The translations under genes were made by a program, and so were the position numbers. Positions 17,576 to 27,450 of a stretch of 64,000 nt of DNA are shown in pieces; positions within the stretch are counted from its first letter, which is position 1, and every line of letters begins with the position of its first letter. The notes beneath the pieces were generated by a model. That model ran no database searches. It was not told the DNA's origin and saw only the letters and a list, made by a program, of their open reading frames with translations. Origin of the DNA: Nostoc piscinale CENA21 (GTDB lineage Bacteria; Cyanobacteriota; Cyanobacteriia; Cyanobacteriales; Nostocaceae); the NCBI RefSeq assembly GCF_001298445.1, contig NZ_CP012036.1:3129351-3193350 (forward strand), given 5' to 3'.

Positions 17576-18138
17576 TTTTTAACCCCTGGAGATAACTAAT
17601 TTTTTTGTTTTTGAACTGTTAGTCTTAACTTCGATGTTGGGTTTAACCAACCTAACAAATAGCCAGAAGATTTGCTGGTAATCTTAAGAAAAACTTTAGC
17701 TAATAAACCTTTACAATGCTTTTATTGATTATCTTAATCTGTAGGTGATTTTATCATCTCACTTTAGATATATAAATTCACTTAGAGCTAGTTTTTACTT
17801 AGAAATGAGATGATCCCTGTGATTAAAACTTTGAGAGAGCTTTATTTTACGTCATTTCAAATTTATTACATCGCTATTTATGTATTCAAAAGTCAATCAC
17901 CAAGGATTACTGTATATTTGGTAACAAAATCCTAATTTTAAACATTGCTTAATTTTTATTAGAGGGTATAGATATTGCAGAATCCCCCAAATCCTACTAC
18001 TCCTTGGTCTGATAGATAGAGCAGAAATTGAGAATGAAACTCTCATCACCTTAACTGAACCGTATTTTCTTATAATTGGGGGAAAGCTGATACCATGATG
18101 AATTGTGAGCAGTCTTCTAACTCAGCACTCAGCACTTT
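17576..18138. other. Long AT-rich intergenic region
   Basis: A 563-bp gap, mostly A/T, without a supported open frame, tRNA-like cloverleaf or repeat family. It should contain the promoter of the small zinc-ribbon gene. The part near 18110-18140 contains CAGCACTCAGCAC heptamers. Confidence 0.4.
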
Positions 18139-20070
18139 TCATTTCAAAGGTAGTTTAATACTAAAGGTAGAACCCTGTCCTTCGCCCAGACTGATAGCTT
18201 GGATTGTGCCACCGTGCAGTTCTATTAAATAACGAGCGATCGCTAAACCCAAGCCTAAACCGCCTTGTTTGTGAGTGCGATCATCTTGGCAGTAGCGTTC
18301 AAATACATAAGGTAAAAATTCTGGGCTAATTCCAATACCTGTATCAGTCACAGTAATTTCAACATAAGATTCTTGACGCAATAGTTTTACATCTATACTT
18401 CCGCCGTTTGGGGTGAATTTAATGGCGTTGGAGAGTAAATTACCTAAAACTTGCAGCAAGCGATCGCAATCCCCACTTATGGTTGATATGGACTGATCAA
18501 TCACAGATTTTAGATCAATGTTCTTCTCTTGGGCAGTGGGGTAAGCAGTCTGAATAGCTTGACTGACAATTGAGCCTAAATGAACTTGTCTCAATTCTAG
18601 TTGTAACTTGCCTCGCAGAATTCGAGACATATTCAGCAAGTCTTCTAAAAGTTTTGCCTGAGATTGGGCATTGCGTTCAATTGTTTCGAGGGCGTGGTTG
18701 ATATTTTCTGGACTCAACTTTCTAGTCCGCAGTAACTGTGTCCAACCTAAAATGGAATTCAAAGGCGATCGTAAATCATGGGATACCATTGCCACAAACT
18801 CATCTTTAGCACGGTTAGCCGCTTCCGCTTCTGCACGGGCGGCTTGTTCTAATTGCAACAATCGCTGACGTTCTGCTTCTACAAGTTTGCGTTGAGTGAG
18901 ATCCAGCACAAAGCAAACACTATAACCTCTCTGATCTGTATCATCAATTCGCGCAATTCCAACCAGCACCGGCACACGCTGACCATCTTTGCGAAAATAT
19001 TCCTTCTCAAAAGGAACACAAACACCAGAAGTCTGCAATTCTTCTACTTGTTGCTGATCAAGAGAGTGATATTCTGATGGAGTTAAAGCATCCCAACGCA
19101 GATTTCCGGCGATTAATTCTGCACGACTGTAGTCTAACAATTCTAAAAAAGCATCATTAGCTTCATAAATCAGACCACTAAAATCACCAAAATAAATGCC
19201 AATAACATTTGACTCAACAATTCTACGAAACTTGGTTTCACTTTTTTGCAATGCAACTTCATGATGTTTGCGAGCAGTAATATCATAAGCTGTACCGACA
19301 ATTTGACGTGGCGAACCATCTTCATTTCTTGTGAATACCGTATCTCGACTGTAAAACCAACACCATTGGCCATTGGCATGACGCATCCGGTATTCAAATT
19401 CCAAAATTTCGTTATCTTGAATTGTGGCAACTTTTTGCAGATGTAAAAAGAATAAAGGCAAATCATCGGGATACATTATCTGTATCAAAAATTCCTTCCC
19501 CAAATCTTGAACTTGCTGGGAAGTATAACCAAGCAATCTATTAACTTGACCATTCAGATACAGATTGCGCTGTTCTAGCAAATCATAAACATACAAAATT
19601 CCTGGGGTTGTTTCCGCAATGCGTTCGATGAACTGCTGACTTTCGCGCAAGCGTGCTTCACTTTGCTGTAGTTCTTGACGCAACTTGACTTGTGCGACTG
19701 CTGAGTGAATGGTTGAATGCAAACGTCCTGCTGTTGTTTGTCCTTTGACTAAATAATCATGAACCCCACTTTTCATCGCTTGAACAGCAATGGCTTCATT
19801 ACCATACCCAGTCAACATCACCACGGCTGGAACTGGCTTGGCTAGTTTTGACAATTCTGCCAAAAATTCTAGCCCATCCATATCTGGCAACAAAAAATCT
19901 AATAAAATGCAGTCTGTCGGGAATTGGCGATATACTTCTAAGGCTTTCTCTCCTGATGCGGATTCGAGAATATTGTAATTATATTCCTGGTCTTGCAGCA
20001 GATAGCGACGATAAGCCTCACGGTCTTCAGGGGAATCATCAATAATTAAAATGGTTAGCGGTTGCACCAT
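18139..20070 (-). CDS. Response regulator - PAS - PAS - histidine kinase
   Basis: A 643-residue soluble signalling protein. The N-terminal receiver domain has the DD pair at 11-12, phospho-acceptor Asp58 (CILLDFLLPDMDG) and Lys109. A short coiled coil leads to two PAS domains, about 140-270 and 275-395. A HisKA domain follows with His431 in MVSHDLRSPL, then an HATPase_c domain with the N box (LGNLLSNAIKF), DTGIGI and GGLGLGLAIA boxes. There is no membrane segment, so it senses a cytoplasmic signal or takes phosphate from another kinase. No output regulator gene adjoins; the CheY-like gene at 20916 is divergent across an 845-bp gap and could be a partner. Confidence 0.92.
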   Translation of the reverse strand: MVQPLTILIIDDSPEDREAYRRYLLQDQEYNYNILESASGEKALEVYRQFPTDCILLDFLLPDMDGLEFLAELSKLAKPVPAVVMLTGYGNEAIAVQAMKSGVHDYLVKGQTTAGRLHSTIHSAVAQVKLRQELQQSEARLRESQQFIERIAETTPGILYVYDLLEQRNLYLNGQVNRLLGYTSQQVQDLGKEFLIQIMYPDDLPLFFLHLQKVATIQDNEILEFEYRMRHANGQWCWFYSRDTVFTRNEDGSPRQIVGTAYDITARKHHEVALQKSETKFRRIVESNVIGIYFGDFSGLIYEANDAFLELLDYSRAELIAGNLRWDALTPSEYHSLDQQQVEELQTSGVCVPFEKEYFRKDGQRVPVLVGIARIDDTDQRGYSVCFVLDLTQRKLVEAERQRLLQLEQAARAEAEAANRAKDEFVAMVSHDLRSPLNSILGWTQLLRTRKLSPENINHALETIERNAQSQAKLLEDLLNMSRILRGKLQLELRQVHLGSIVSQAIQTAYPTAQEKNIDLKSVIDQSISTISGDCDRLLQVLGNLLSNAIKFTPNGGSIDVKLLRQESYVEITVTDTGIGISPEFLPYVFERYCQDDRTHKQGGLGLGLAIARYLIELHGGTIQAISLGEGQGSTFSIKLPLK

Positions 20071-20244
20071 GACTAGTTGCTTGCAGCATCAGGGAAAATC
20101 AAAATATCTAACCAACGAGTGATAAAAGTTTCAAATTTTTATACCTATCGGTGGATATCAATTGGCCGGAAAATATAACTGTTTACACAATATCGATAGC
20201 ATATTTTATCTCTTTTGGATGATAAACAGCAGTCAATATAATTT

Positions 20245-20386
20245 AGTCCTTTCGCATAAAGGTTGTCTATGGAGATTGGATTTAAGGGTGGGAGGGTATG
20301 GCATGTAAGGGTTTTGGATACATACACCCCTATACTCCTACACCCTTGCTCAAAGCCTTGATTTTTGGTTTTTATGCGTAAGTCCT
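20245..20386. mobile_element. MITE-like element, AGGACTTACGCA family, copy 2
   Basis: A 142-bp copy. The right end TGCGTAAGTCCT (20375-20386) is perfect; the left end has diverged to AGTCCTTTCGCA. Internal GGATACATACACCCCTAT and AAGCCTTGATTTTTGG match copy 1. Confidence 0.75.
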
Positions 20387-20915
20387 ATAATTGTTGGAGT
20401 TTCCATCTGTGTTCTTCTGCGTAGCCTGCGGCATCTAAATTGGCAGTGAATTACTCTTGTTTGTATGTCACTAGAATGAGAACCGCTATATCTATGACCA
20501 ATCATAATTTGCGTGGCGGACTACGATAGCAGTTCTCAATTAATTACAAACAAATCTGCCCCCTAATCTCTATCTACAAAGGTAGATTCAGAAATCAAAT
20601 CTGATTTTTATATATCTTAAGAGATAAGACTTAAGTTAGAGGATGATTCATCTGAATCATCTGTTATATTAAACAGGATATTGATGAAAGTCTTATTTAT
20701 TTTATATGTAAATAATTATTCACAAAAATTAATTGATATGCTAAAAAAAACAGCCAGCAAGTAAAAAGTATTAAATACTAATTATCGTGGAGAAAATCAG
20801 GTTTTTAGGTAAAATTTGTTGTAAAAGCAGTAAAATTATTAATAGTATGCTCGCTGAGGAAAAACAAAAATTTAACTTGGAAAAATCAGCATTTTTCAAT
20901 GTAAACGGAGATTGT
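20387..20915. other. Intergenic region before response regulator
   Basis: AT-rich. It contains a GCGTAGCCTGCGGCATCT fragment typical of dispersed cyanobacterial repeats (about 20418-20435) and an alternative GTG start for the regulator at 20787. No further gene is supported. Confidence 0.35.
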
Positions 20916-21323
20916 ATGGAAGCTCCTCTACCGCTTGCTGGCTTAAATGTTTTGGTAGTTGATGATGATGATGATAGCCGCTTTTACGTCACTACAGTGT
21001 TAGAAACAGATGGAGCCAATGTTATTGCAGTAGCATCAGCATCAGCTGCACTAGAAGCATTAATGACGCTACAGCCAGAAGTTTTAGTATGTGATATTGC
21101 TATGCCGGAGGAAGATGGTTATACACTGATCCGTAAAGTACGATCGCTCAAACCAGACCAAGGAGGAAGAATCCCAGCGATCGCTTTAACCGCCTACGGT
21201 GATACAGAAGATCGTATCCGCGCCTTAGAAGCAGGCTTTCAAACTCATGTTGCAAAGCCAGTTGACCCAAATGAACTAGTAGCGATCGTAGTTAAGTCGG
21301 TAACGAAGAGTGAACATTATTAG
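20916..21323 (+). CDS. Single-domain response regulator (CheY-like)
   Basis: ATG 20916 (MEAPLPLAGLNVLVVDDDDD) is chosen because CGGAG lies at normal distance upstream and the sequence before it is lysine-rich and unlike a receiver domain; starts at GTG 20787 and ATG 20847 are also in frame. The protein of 135 residues is one receiver domain: acidic cluster VVDDDDDS, phospho-acceptor Asp in LVCDIAMPEEDGY, Thr/Ala switch in IALTAYG and Lys in HVAKPVDP. With no output domain it probably acts by protein contact or as a phosphorelay intermediate. Many similar proteins lie beside hybrid kinases in Nostoc. Confidence 0.85.
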   Translation: MEAPLPLAGLNVLVVDDDDDSRFYVTTVLETDGANVIAVASASAALEALMTLQPEVLVCDIAMPEEDGYTLIRKVRSLKPDQGGRIPAIALTAYGDTEDRIRALEAGFQTHVAKPVDPNELVAIVVKSVTKSEHY

Positions 21324-21331
21324 GTTAGAGG

Positions 21332-21458
21332 TTAGTACAACAAGGCAAAAGTCAAAAGGAAAAAGAAAGAATAGTCATACCACAAGCCTTTTAGCAACTC
21401 CAGATGGTCATTGAGCGTGGTCGAAGTGTGGTCTGTTTATTTACGCCGACCGTACTAG
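21332..21458. mobile_element. MITE-like element, CTAGTACA family, copy B (inverted)
   Basis: Reverse-orientation copy of the 6823-6918 element: TTAGTACA...CAAGGCAAAAGTCAAAAGGA, ACAAGCCTTTTAGCAA, then GTCTGTTTATTTACGCCGAC and CGTACTAG. About 30 extra bases (near 21404-21430) include TGAGCGTGGTCGAAGTG, another widespread repeat motif, so the copy seems to have been interrupted. Confidence 0.75.
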
Positions 21459-21541
21459 AGGCTAGAGGTTAGAGGTAATAGATAATACATCTCTCCCTTG
21501 TCCCCCTTGTCTACCATATCTCCCTTATCCTCCACATCTCC

Positions 21542-22432
21542 CTAACTAAAACTAATCTGTTCAGATTTATACTCTGGCGGTTCGACGTGAATTAATATCC
21601 TCACAGGATGAAAGCGTTCTTGCAACAGTCTTTCCACATTTTCTGTGATTCGGTGTGCAGTTTCTACATCTGGTGCATCTACAATTAAGTGCATTTCGAT
21701 GAAAACTTGTCTACCTAAAATCCCTCTCGAAGCAATATCATGACAGTTTAGTACTCCCGGTACAGAAGTGGCGATTTCATGGATTGCTTCTGGTGCGATC
21801 GCCATTTGATCTACCAGCCAAGGTAAATTAGCTTGTAACACTGACCAGCCACTCCAAAACACCAACAACCCCACAGGAAACGCCAACACTATATCTAACC
21901 ATTGATAGCCAAGCCAAACCCCAATCAAGCCGCCAATAACCGAAATCGTCACCCAAATATCGCTCATAGTGTGCATAGCATCAGCAATTAAAATTGGGCT
22001 ACCTACACGCTGACCAACTCGCCGTTCGTAAAACGCCACAAAAATATTTACGCCCAAAACTATTAGTAATAACCACAACTCAGGCGGTAAAATCCTTACA
22101 GGTTCACCACCTTTAATAATCCGCTCAATTGCGCCTTGGAGAATTTCAAAGCAAGCTATCCCTAAAAATGCTGCAATTCCTAAAGCTCCCACCGCTTCAA
22201 ATTTTTGGTGTCCATAAGGGTGTTCACGGTCAGGATGTGGCGAAGAAAATTTACTAGCAAATAATCCTAAAACATTATTGGCACTGTCTGTCACACTATG
22301 TAAAGCATCAGCTAACAAGCTTAACGAACCAGTCCAATAGCCCACAACAGCCTTTAACCCCATCACCAATAAATTTAGCAGTAGGGTAATTATTAAAACC
22401 TTTCTAACAGTCCCCCGATTATCGTAAGTCAT
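21542..22432 (-). CDS. Cation diffusion facilitator (CDF) metal exporter
   Basis: A 296-residue membrane protein with the CDF layout: six transmembrane helices in the first about 205 residues and a cytoplasmic C-terminal ferredoxin-like domain. Metal-site motifs are visible in helix 2 (LLADALHSVTDSANN) and helix 5 (ILIADAMHTMSDIW), giving the HxxxD and DxxxD pairs usual for Zn/Cd- or Fe/Mn-type members. The histidine-rich loop HPDREHPYGHQKFE is also typical. CDF proteins export divalent cations in exchange for protons. Which metal cannot be told. No metal regulator gene is adjacent. Confidence 0.92.
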   Translation of the reverse strand: MTYDNRGTVRKVLIITLLLNLLVMGLKAVVGYWTGSLSLLADALHSVTDSANNVLGLFASKFSSPHPDREHPYGHQKFEAVGALGIAAFLGIACFEILQGAIERIIKGGEPVRILPPELWLLLIVLGVNIFVAFYERRVGQRVGSPILIADAMHTMSDIWVTISVIGGLIGVWLGYQWLDIVLAFPVGLLVFWSGWSVLQANLPWLVDQMAIAPEAIHEIATSVPGVLNCHDIASRGILGRQVFIEMHLIVDAPDVETAHRITENVERLLQERFHPVRILIHVEPPEYKSEQISFS

Positions 22433-22671
22433 AGATATTTTTTAACAACAAGTTCTATGACTTATAAGTGTAAAACTCAAAATGTTAATTAGGTATAATG
22501 ACTTTTTGCTTATTTAGAATAATTGTCCATATAGACTCAAATATTTTGTCGATTTTGTTGCGACTAATTTTAATTAATGTCAGCTATAAGCTTAGTATTG
22601 TCAATGCTTCAAGTTTTATAATTCGTGATTTATTATCATTAATTTCTGAAAAAATTTCATTAATTTTATTT

Positions 22672-23421
22672 TTAAATGAGTACTCCAGTCAGTTCACACC
22701 AACGAATCAAAACTAAGTCTGTATACAAAGACTTATCTAAACCATAGCTACCCAAAGCAAAACCATCATTCCACTCAATCAGCGCCGTAACACCATCTGA
22801 CAAAACACCAAAATCAATTCCATAAGCAGCAGTTCCTTCACCAAAAACGTTTAACAACTGCACTGCTTCTGTAATCACACTTAAATCAATTGATACAGAA
22901 GGATTTCCCCAGTAATGTTTAATTCCCACAATCTCACCACGAATTACAAAAACCCGATACTCTGACAACCACTCAACAACCTCAGAACAATACACAGGTG
23001 TACGGTGAGATGTTCCTTGTAAATACATTAAATCGCTGGGTGAGGCAAATACATGACCTGTAAATTGCTTTTTGCGATTTTGAGGTTTAGCAAATATGGG
23101 TGCATGATCATCATAAATTTGCTGAATAATCTGCCCAACTGTGCTTTGCCAAATTTGCCGATATAGAAATGCTTGCAAACACTGGGGACAGTCGCACAGA
23201 TTTGGCAAATCTATACCTAACTGTCGTAATGCGCCTAAGACTACTGGGATATAACCAGCAACTAATGTATCAACAGCCAATGGTAGCTGTCGTCTGTGTA
23301 AACGTTTTTCGGTAAAAGTCTCGACCAGAATTCCTCGGTGATCTAACTCTGCCAATAAATCAGCCATTTCCGGTTCCATTCGTCCATTACCGTTTTCTTG
23401 GATAAATGCTTTCTGAATCAT
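22672..23421 (-). CDS. ATP-grasp domain protein (R2K-like)
   Basis: A 249-residue soluble protein. The C-terminal half has ATP-grasp features: VVEWLSEYRVFVIRGEIVGI, a central KHYWG, and AAYGIDFGVLSDGVTALIEW-ND, where the Asp and Glu/Asn pair would bind Mg-ATP. The overall layout fits the R2K clade of ATP-grasp proteins, which are thought to modify peptides or proteins, but substrates are mostly unknown. A CDCPQC stretch near residue 77 is unusual. The start lies close to, and divergent from, the next gene, so they may share a regulatory region. Confidence 0.7.
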   Translation of the reverse strand: MIQKAFIQENGNGRMEPEMADLLAELDHRGILVETFTEKRLHRRQLPLAVDTLVAGYIPVVLGALRQLGIDLPNLCDCPQCLQAFLYRQIWQSTVGQIIQQIYDDHAPIFAKPQNRKKQFTGHVFASPSDLMYLQGTSHRTPVYCSEVVEWLSEYRVFVIRGEIVGIKHYWGNPSVSIDLSVITEAVQLLNVFGEGTAAYGIDFGVLSDGVTALIEWNDGFALGSYGLDKSLYTDLVLIRWCELTGVLI

Positions 23422-23504
23422 CTTGACCTTTGGTAGAGATGCCCCAGTCTAGACGAACTCTTCCGGTAACATTAGGTAAGTATCAAACAAATTTAATTAA
23501 GCTT

Positions 23505-23855
23505 ATGTCTTCAACTCCTTTGACATTAAACTTAGTTGAAGGTTCTGTATCCTTCAGTTTTTCAACCCAAGCCGCACGAGAATTAAAAGCGGCGATTGAT
23601 CAATTAATGGAACGCCTGAAAGCTATTGCGGCTAAACCTGCGGCTGGTGGTAAAGTCACCCCCCAACCGCCTTTGGAATATCGTTACACTGGCGAAGTAT
23701 TTTTAGAAATTTTCTGTAATCCTAATATCTGGCCGACTCCCTTCGCCGCTAAAGTTTTGTTGACAGTGCGAGATGTCGCCATTCGCTTAACTACGGAAGC
23801 TGAACTCACTCGGCTCATTGAAGACATTAACCAATATCTAGAACAAGTTGGATAA
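23505..23855 (+). CDS. Conserved cyanobacterial protein, unknown function
   Basis: The likely start is ATG 23505 (MSSTPLTLNLVEGSVSFSFS), giving 116 residues; the open frame extends back to 23430 but that part overlaps the presumed promoter of the divergent gene. The protein has a beta-rich N-terminus, a helix (ARELKAAIDQLMERLKAI), an alanine/proline linker and a C-terminal block (YTGEVFLEIFCNPNIWPTPF) with a final helix. I know similar proteins in other cyanobacteria but not their function. Soluble, no metal motif. Confidence 0.65.
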   Translation: MSSTPLTLNLVEGSVSFSFSTQAARELKAAIDQLMERLKAIAAKPAAGGKVTPQPPLEYRYTGEVFLEIFCNPNIWPTPFAAKVLLTVRDVAIRLTTEAELTRLIEDINQYLEQVG

Positions 23856-23955
23856 ACGGGTAGTGAGTTGAAAGTGCTGAGTCACCGAAGTTTGCTCAAC
23901 GCGGGGAACCCGCGCACGCAACTTCTCGCTGAGTGCTGAGTAAAAATCTTAGTAC

Positions 23956-24066
23956 CTAGTACAGGTTGGCGTAAATAAACAGACCATAAGGAATTGCTAA
24001 AAGGCTTGTGGTATCAATATTGTTTCTTTTTCCTTTTGACTTTTTACTTTTGCCTTGTTGTACTAG
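23956..24066. mobile_element. MITE-like element, CTAGTACA family, copy C
   Basis: A 111-bp copy in the same orientation as copy A, with perfect ends CTAGTACA (23956-23963) and TGTACTAG (24059-24066) and the shared interior GGCGTAAATAAACAGACCAT, TTGCTAAAAGGCTTGTGGTA and TTTTGCCTTGT. Confidence 0.8.
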
Positions 24067-24310
24067 TCAAGAGTCAAGAGTCTCTCTTTCATGTTTGGTT
24101 TTGGGTTTTTCCCGTGATATCATGTCCGGTAATTACTTGTCATTACGAACGTAGCGATAGCGCAGTGAAGTAATCGCAGAGTCCTGGCGATTGCTTCGTT
24201 CCACTTAGTTGCACTCGCGGCGGAAATATCGTAAATGATTAAGCGGACTTGATATGATTGACTGGCAGAATGAGTGCATAAACTCAAATCAAGTATTTTT
24301 GCGGGAGTCA
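24067..24310. other. Intergenic region with palindromic fragment
   Basis: Contains CATTACGAACGTAGCGATAG, GTGAAGTAATCGCAGAG and GGCGATTGCTTCGTTCC (about 24140-24200), an imperfect inverted repeat resembling the interspersed CATTGCGAGCGAAGCAATCGC type. No gene supported. Confidence 0.4.
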
Positions 24311-25309
24311 TCAACTAGCTAAATAGCCTCTGATTTTATCTTTATGTCGGCGTAGAGTGCTTAAAGCTTGCAGTTCTATTTGTCGTACTCGTTCTCGACT
24401 AATACCCATCTGTTCGCCAATCTGAGATAAAGATAGGATATTTCCGCCTGTCAAGCCAAATCTTAAGGTTAATATTTCTCGTTGCTGAGGAGTTAATTTT
24501 AACAGTAAATCTTGAATATTTTGTTTGAGAAAACTTTGGTCGGCGTAGGATTCAGGAGATATGCTTTCATCTTCTAGCATATTAGATAATTCTGTATCTC
24601 TTTCGGGGCCGACCCGTAATTCTAAAGACAGGGGTTGGCGTGCTAACAGCAGATAATCTCGAACTTGTTGCGGTTCTAAAGATAATGCTTGGGCGATGTC
24701 AACGGTGGTAGGAGTACGACCTAATTTTTGTGCTAATTCCCGTTGAGTGCGTTTAATTTTATTGAGTTTTTCTGTAATATGAATTGGTAGGCGAATAGTG
24801 CGTGCTTGTTCTGCGATCGCTCTTGTGATTGCCTGACGAATCCACCAATAAGCATAAGTAGAAAATTTGTATCCCCTTTGAGGTTCAAACTTCTCAACAC
24901 CTCTTTCTAAACCTAAGCTTCCTTCTTGAATTAAATCCAGAAAATCTAAATTGCGTTTTTGATATTTCTTGGCGATCGAAACAACCAGCCGCAGATTAGC
25001 CTTAATCATTTTTTCTTTGGCTTGATATCCTTGCTTTTCTTGTTGCAATAGTTCTGCTTCACTCAGATGGACATATTCCGCCCATTCTGACTGTGTTGGT
25101 TGGCGTTGTAAATGCACAGTTAATTTTTCCTTGGCAGCCAATAAATTCATCATTTGTTGAACTTGCTTGCCAAATTTGATTTCTTGTTCATGACTTAATA
25201 AAGGTATACGTCCAATTTCATGCAGATAACTACGCACCAAATCAGCCTGAGACAATGATTTTTTGTTTGTATTGCTTACTTCAATGGATTTATCAGAAAG
25301 GTATTTCAT
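24311..25309 (-). CDS. Group 2 (RpoD-like) RNA polymerase sigma factor
   Basis: A 332-residue sigma-70 protein. Region 1.2 (DLVRSYLHEIGRIPLLSHEQ) is followed by region 2 (RLVVSIAKKYQKRNLDFLDL-IQEG, FSTYAYWWIRQAITRAI), region 3 (IHITEKLNKIKRTQRELAQK) and region 4 with the helix-turn-helix (LSLSQIGEQMGISRERVRQI). It lacks the long region 1.1 of the primary factor and matches the length of the non-essential cyanobacterial group 2 factors (SigB to SigE types) used in nutrient, light and stress responses. I cannot decide which one. It is a single gene with a 405-bp upstream gap. Confidence 0.9.
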   Translation of the reverse strand: MKYLSDKSIEVSNTNKKSLSQADLVRSYLHEIGRIPLLSHEQEIKFGKQVQQMMNLLAAKEKLTVHLQRQPTQSEWAEYVHLSEAELLQQEKQGYQAKEKMIKANLRLVVSIAKKYQKRNLDFLDLIQEGSLGLERGVEKFEPQRGYKFSTYAYWWIRQAITRAIAEQARTIRLPIHITEKLNKIKRTQRELAQKLGRTPTTVDIAQALSLEPQQVRDYLLLARQPLSLELRVGPERDTELSNMLEDESISPESYADQSFLKQNIQDLLLKLTPQQREILTLRFGLTGGNILSLSQIGEQMGISRERVRQIELQALSTLRRHKDKIRGYLAS

Positions 25310-25714
25310 TTTTCTATCATCCCTATAAGAATTTCTGGGTTTATCAGAAAATGATTAGCGTTCTAAATATCAAAGGTTAAGTATTCGCTAAAATTTATCC
25401 AGCGATAACTAGATACACTTTTTTATTTGAGAATTAACTTTTCTTAAGGTAAGAGCTTTATGTGACAGAGACTTGTCAAAGATTTGAAAAAATTATGTCT
25501 ATGGAAAAATGATATCAGTTTTATTTGAGATATGAACAAAAGAGATAAGAAACATAAAAGAGACAAGGTAAAAGATGTTTGTAAATCATTTAGGATTGCT
25601 ACATAACTAAAAAATAATCAAGATAAATGAAGTCTAAAAATTTCAAAAAAGTATTTAAAATTGCTATATGCTTTCAGTAATTAAACTGAATTAAGTATAA
25701 ATTGGTAAACAAAA
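25310..25714. other. AT-rich intergenic region between divergent genes
   Basis: A 405-bp gap that should hold the promoters of the sigma factor gene and the ligase gene. No clear -10/-35 pair, operator or repeat family was recognised. Confidence 0.35.
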
Positions 25715-27206
25715 GTGAATCTCCCTTTAATGACTCGTGCGGCAGCACATAAAGAAAAACCAGCGATTATTGCAGATACAGGAGTATTTACATATCAAGA
25801 TTTGCTACAAGCTTCCGTTAAAATAGCAGCAAATTTGTTACAAAATGCAGCAGATTTACAAGAACAACGAGTTGCTTTTTTGATTCCGTCTGGGTTTGAG
25901 TATGTAGCGACACAGTGGGGAATTTGGCGGGCTGGTGGGATAGCTGTACCTCTGTGTATTTCCCACCCAAGACCAGAATTAGAATATGTAATTAGCAATT
26001 CAGCAGCATCGGTGATTATTGCCCATCCGCAGTATGAGGAGATATTACATCCAATTGCAACTGCACACAATCTCAGATTTATCCTAACTTCCGAAGCACT
26101 ACCAAATCATATTGTTAATCTACCAGAAATAGAAATTACTCGACGTGCTTTAATTCTCTACACCAGTGGGACAACAGGCAAACCAAAGGGTGTGGTGACA
26201 ACTCATCACAATATTCAAGCGCAAGTTACCAGTTTAATTACAGCTTGGGAATGGACATCAAGCGATCGCATCTTACACGTACTCCCATTACATCATATTC
26301 ATGGCATTATTAACGTCCTCACCTGCGCTTTGTGGGCTGGCGCGGAATGTCTTATGTTAAATAAATTCGATGCGGAAGTTGTGTGGAATCGCATTTGCGG
26401 TGGTGACTTAACTTTATTTATGGCAGTCCCCACAATTTATGTAAAATTAATTGCAGTTTGGGAAAGCGCCACTGTTGAACGCCAACAAATTATGACCGCA
26501 GGTTGTAAAAAAAATGCGCCTGATGGTTTCTGGTTCCGCCGCTTTACCAGTACAGGTTTTAGAAAAATGGCAAAATATAAGCGGTCATTTTCTGCTAGAA
26601 CGTTATGGAATGACTGAAATCGGGATGGCGTTGTCAAATCCTTTACATGGTCAACGTCATTCAGGTTATGTTGGTCAGCCTTTACCGCAAGTAGAAGTTA
26701 GATTAGTCGATGAAAGCGGAAAATTAGTACTACCAGGAACACCAGGAGAAATTCAAGTCAAAAGCCCAGGCGTGTTTTTAGAATATTGGCAAAATCCCCA
26801 AGCAACCGCTAAAACCTTTCAAGATGGCTGGTTTTGTACAGGAGATTTAGCTGTAGTTGAGGATGGAAATTACCGCATTCTTGGCAGAATGAGTGTAGAT
26901 ATCATCAAAACTGGTGGTTATAAAGTATCTGCCTTAGAAATTGAAGAAGTGTTAAGAAATCATCCAGATATCCACGAATGTGCAGTGGTTGGAGTTGCTG
27001 ATGTTGAGTGGGGGGAGAGAGTTTGTGCGGCGTTAGTATTACATCCCCAACGCCAGTTAACATTAGAATCGTTTCGGAGTTGGGCAAAAGAGCAATTAGC
27101 AGTTTATAAAGTACCAACTAAAATTCTCACAGTTGCAGAGTTACCCCGTAACGCAATGGGGAAAGTAACAAAGCCAGCAGTGGTTGAGTTATTTCGTACA
27201 GATTGA
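25715..27206 (+). pseudogene. Acyl-CoA synthetase (MatB-like), one-base frameshift
   Basis: An adenylate-forming ligase of about 496 residues after repair. The start is GTG 25715 (MNLPLMTRAAAHKEKPAI). Family motifs: P-loop-like A3 ILYTSGTTGKPKGVV, A5 LERYGMTEIGMALSNPL, A7 FCTGDLAVVEDGNYRILGR, A8 DIIKTGGYKVSALEIEEVL, A10 PRNAMGKVTK. The frame breaks in a run of eight A at 26507-26514; removing one base reads TAGCKK-MRLMVSGSAALPVQ. These enzymes make acyl-CoA from an acid, ATP and CoA; the N-terminal and A5 sequences resemble malonyl/methylmalonyl-CoA synthetases, but the substrate is a guess. No other lesion is seen. It ends immediately before a 21-bp minisatellite. Confidence 0.82.
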
Positions 27207-27240
27207 TTGTGGATTTCAATTTTGGCAATCAAAGCGATCG

Positions 27241-27450
27241 CATTTGTTATTTCGGTGAACGCGTTTGTTATTTTTGCGGACGCGTTTGTTATTTCGGTGA
27301 ACGCATTTGTTATTTCGGTGAACGCATTTGTTATTTCGGTGAACGCATTTGTTATTTCGGTGAACGCATTTGTTATTTCGGTGAACGCATTTGTTATTTC
27401 TGCGAACGCATTTGTTATTTCGGTGAACGCATTTGTTATTTTGGTATGTT
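27241..27450. repeat. 21-bp minisatellite, nine copies plus a partial
   Basis: Exact 21-bp period: units start at 27241, 27262, 27283, 27304, 27325, 27346, 27367, 27388 and 27409, then a diverging partial. Consensus CATTTGTTATTTCGGTGAACG; the third unit is the most divergent (TTTTTGCGGA). Two forward frames are open through the array (heptapeptides RICYFGE and FVISVNA), which follows from a period divisible by three and is not evidence of a gene. Flanking sequence to 27579 shows no gene. Confidence 0.95.

Noticed and set aside
17576..18138. Search for a tRNA or small regulatory RNA gene
   Set aside because: No T-loop GTTCGAATC-type motif or cloverleaf arms were seen by eye; a covariance-model search would be needed to exclude one.
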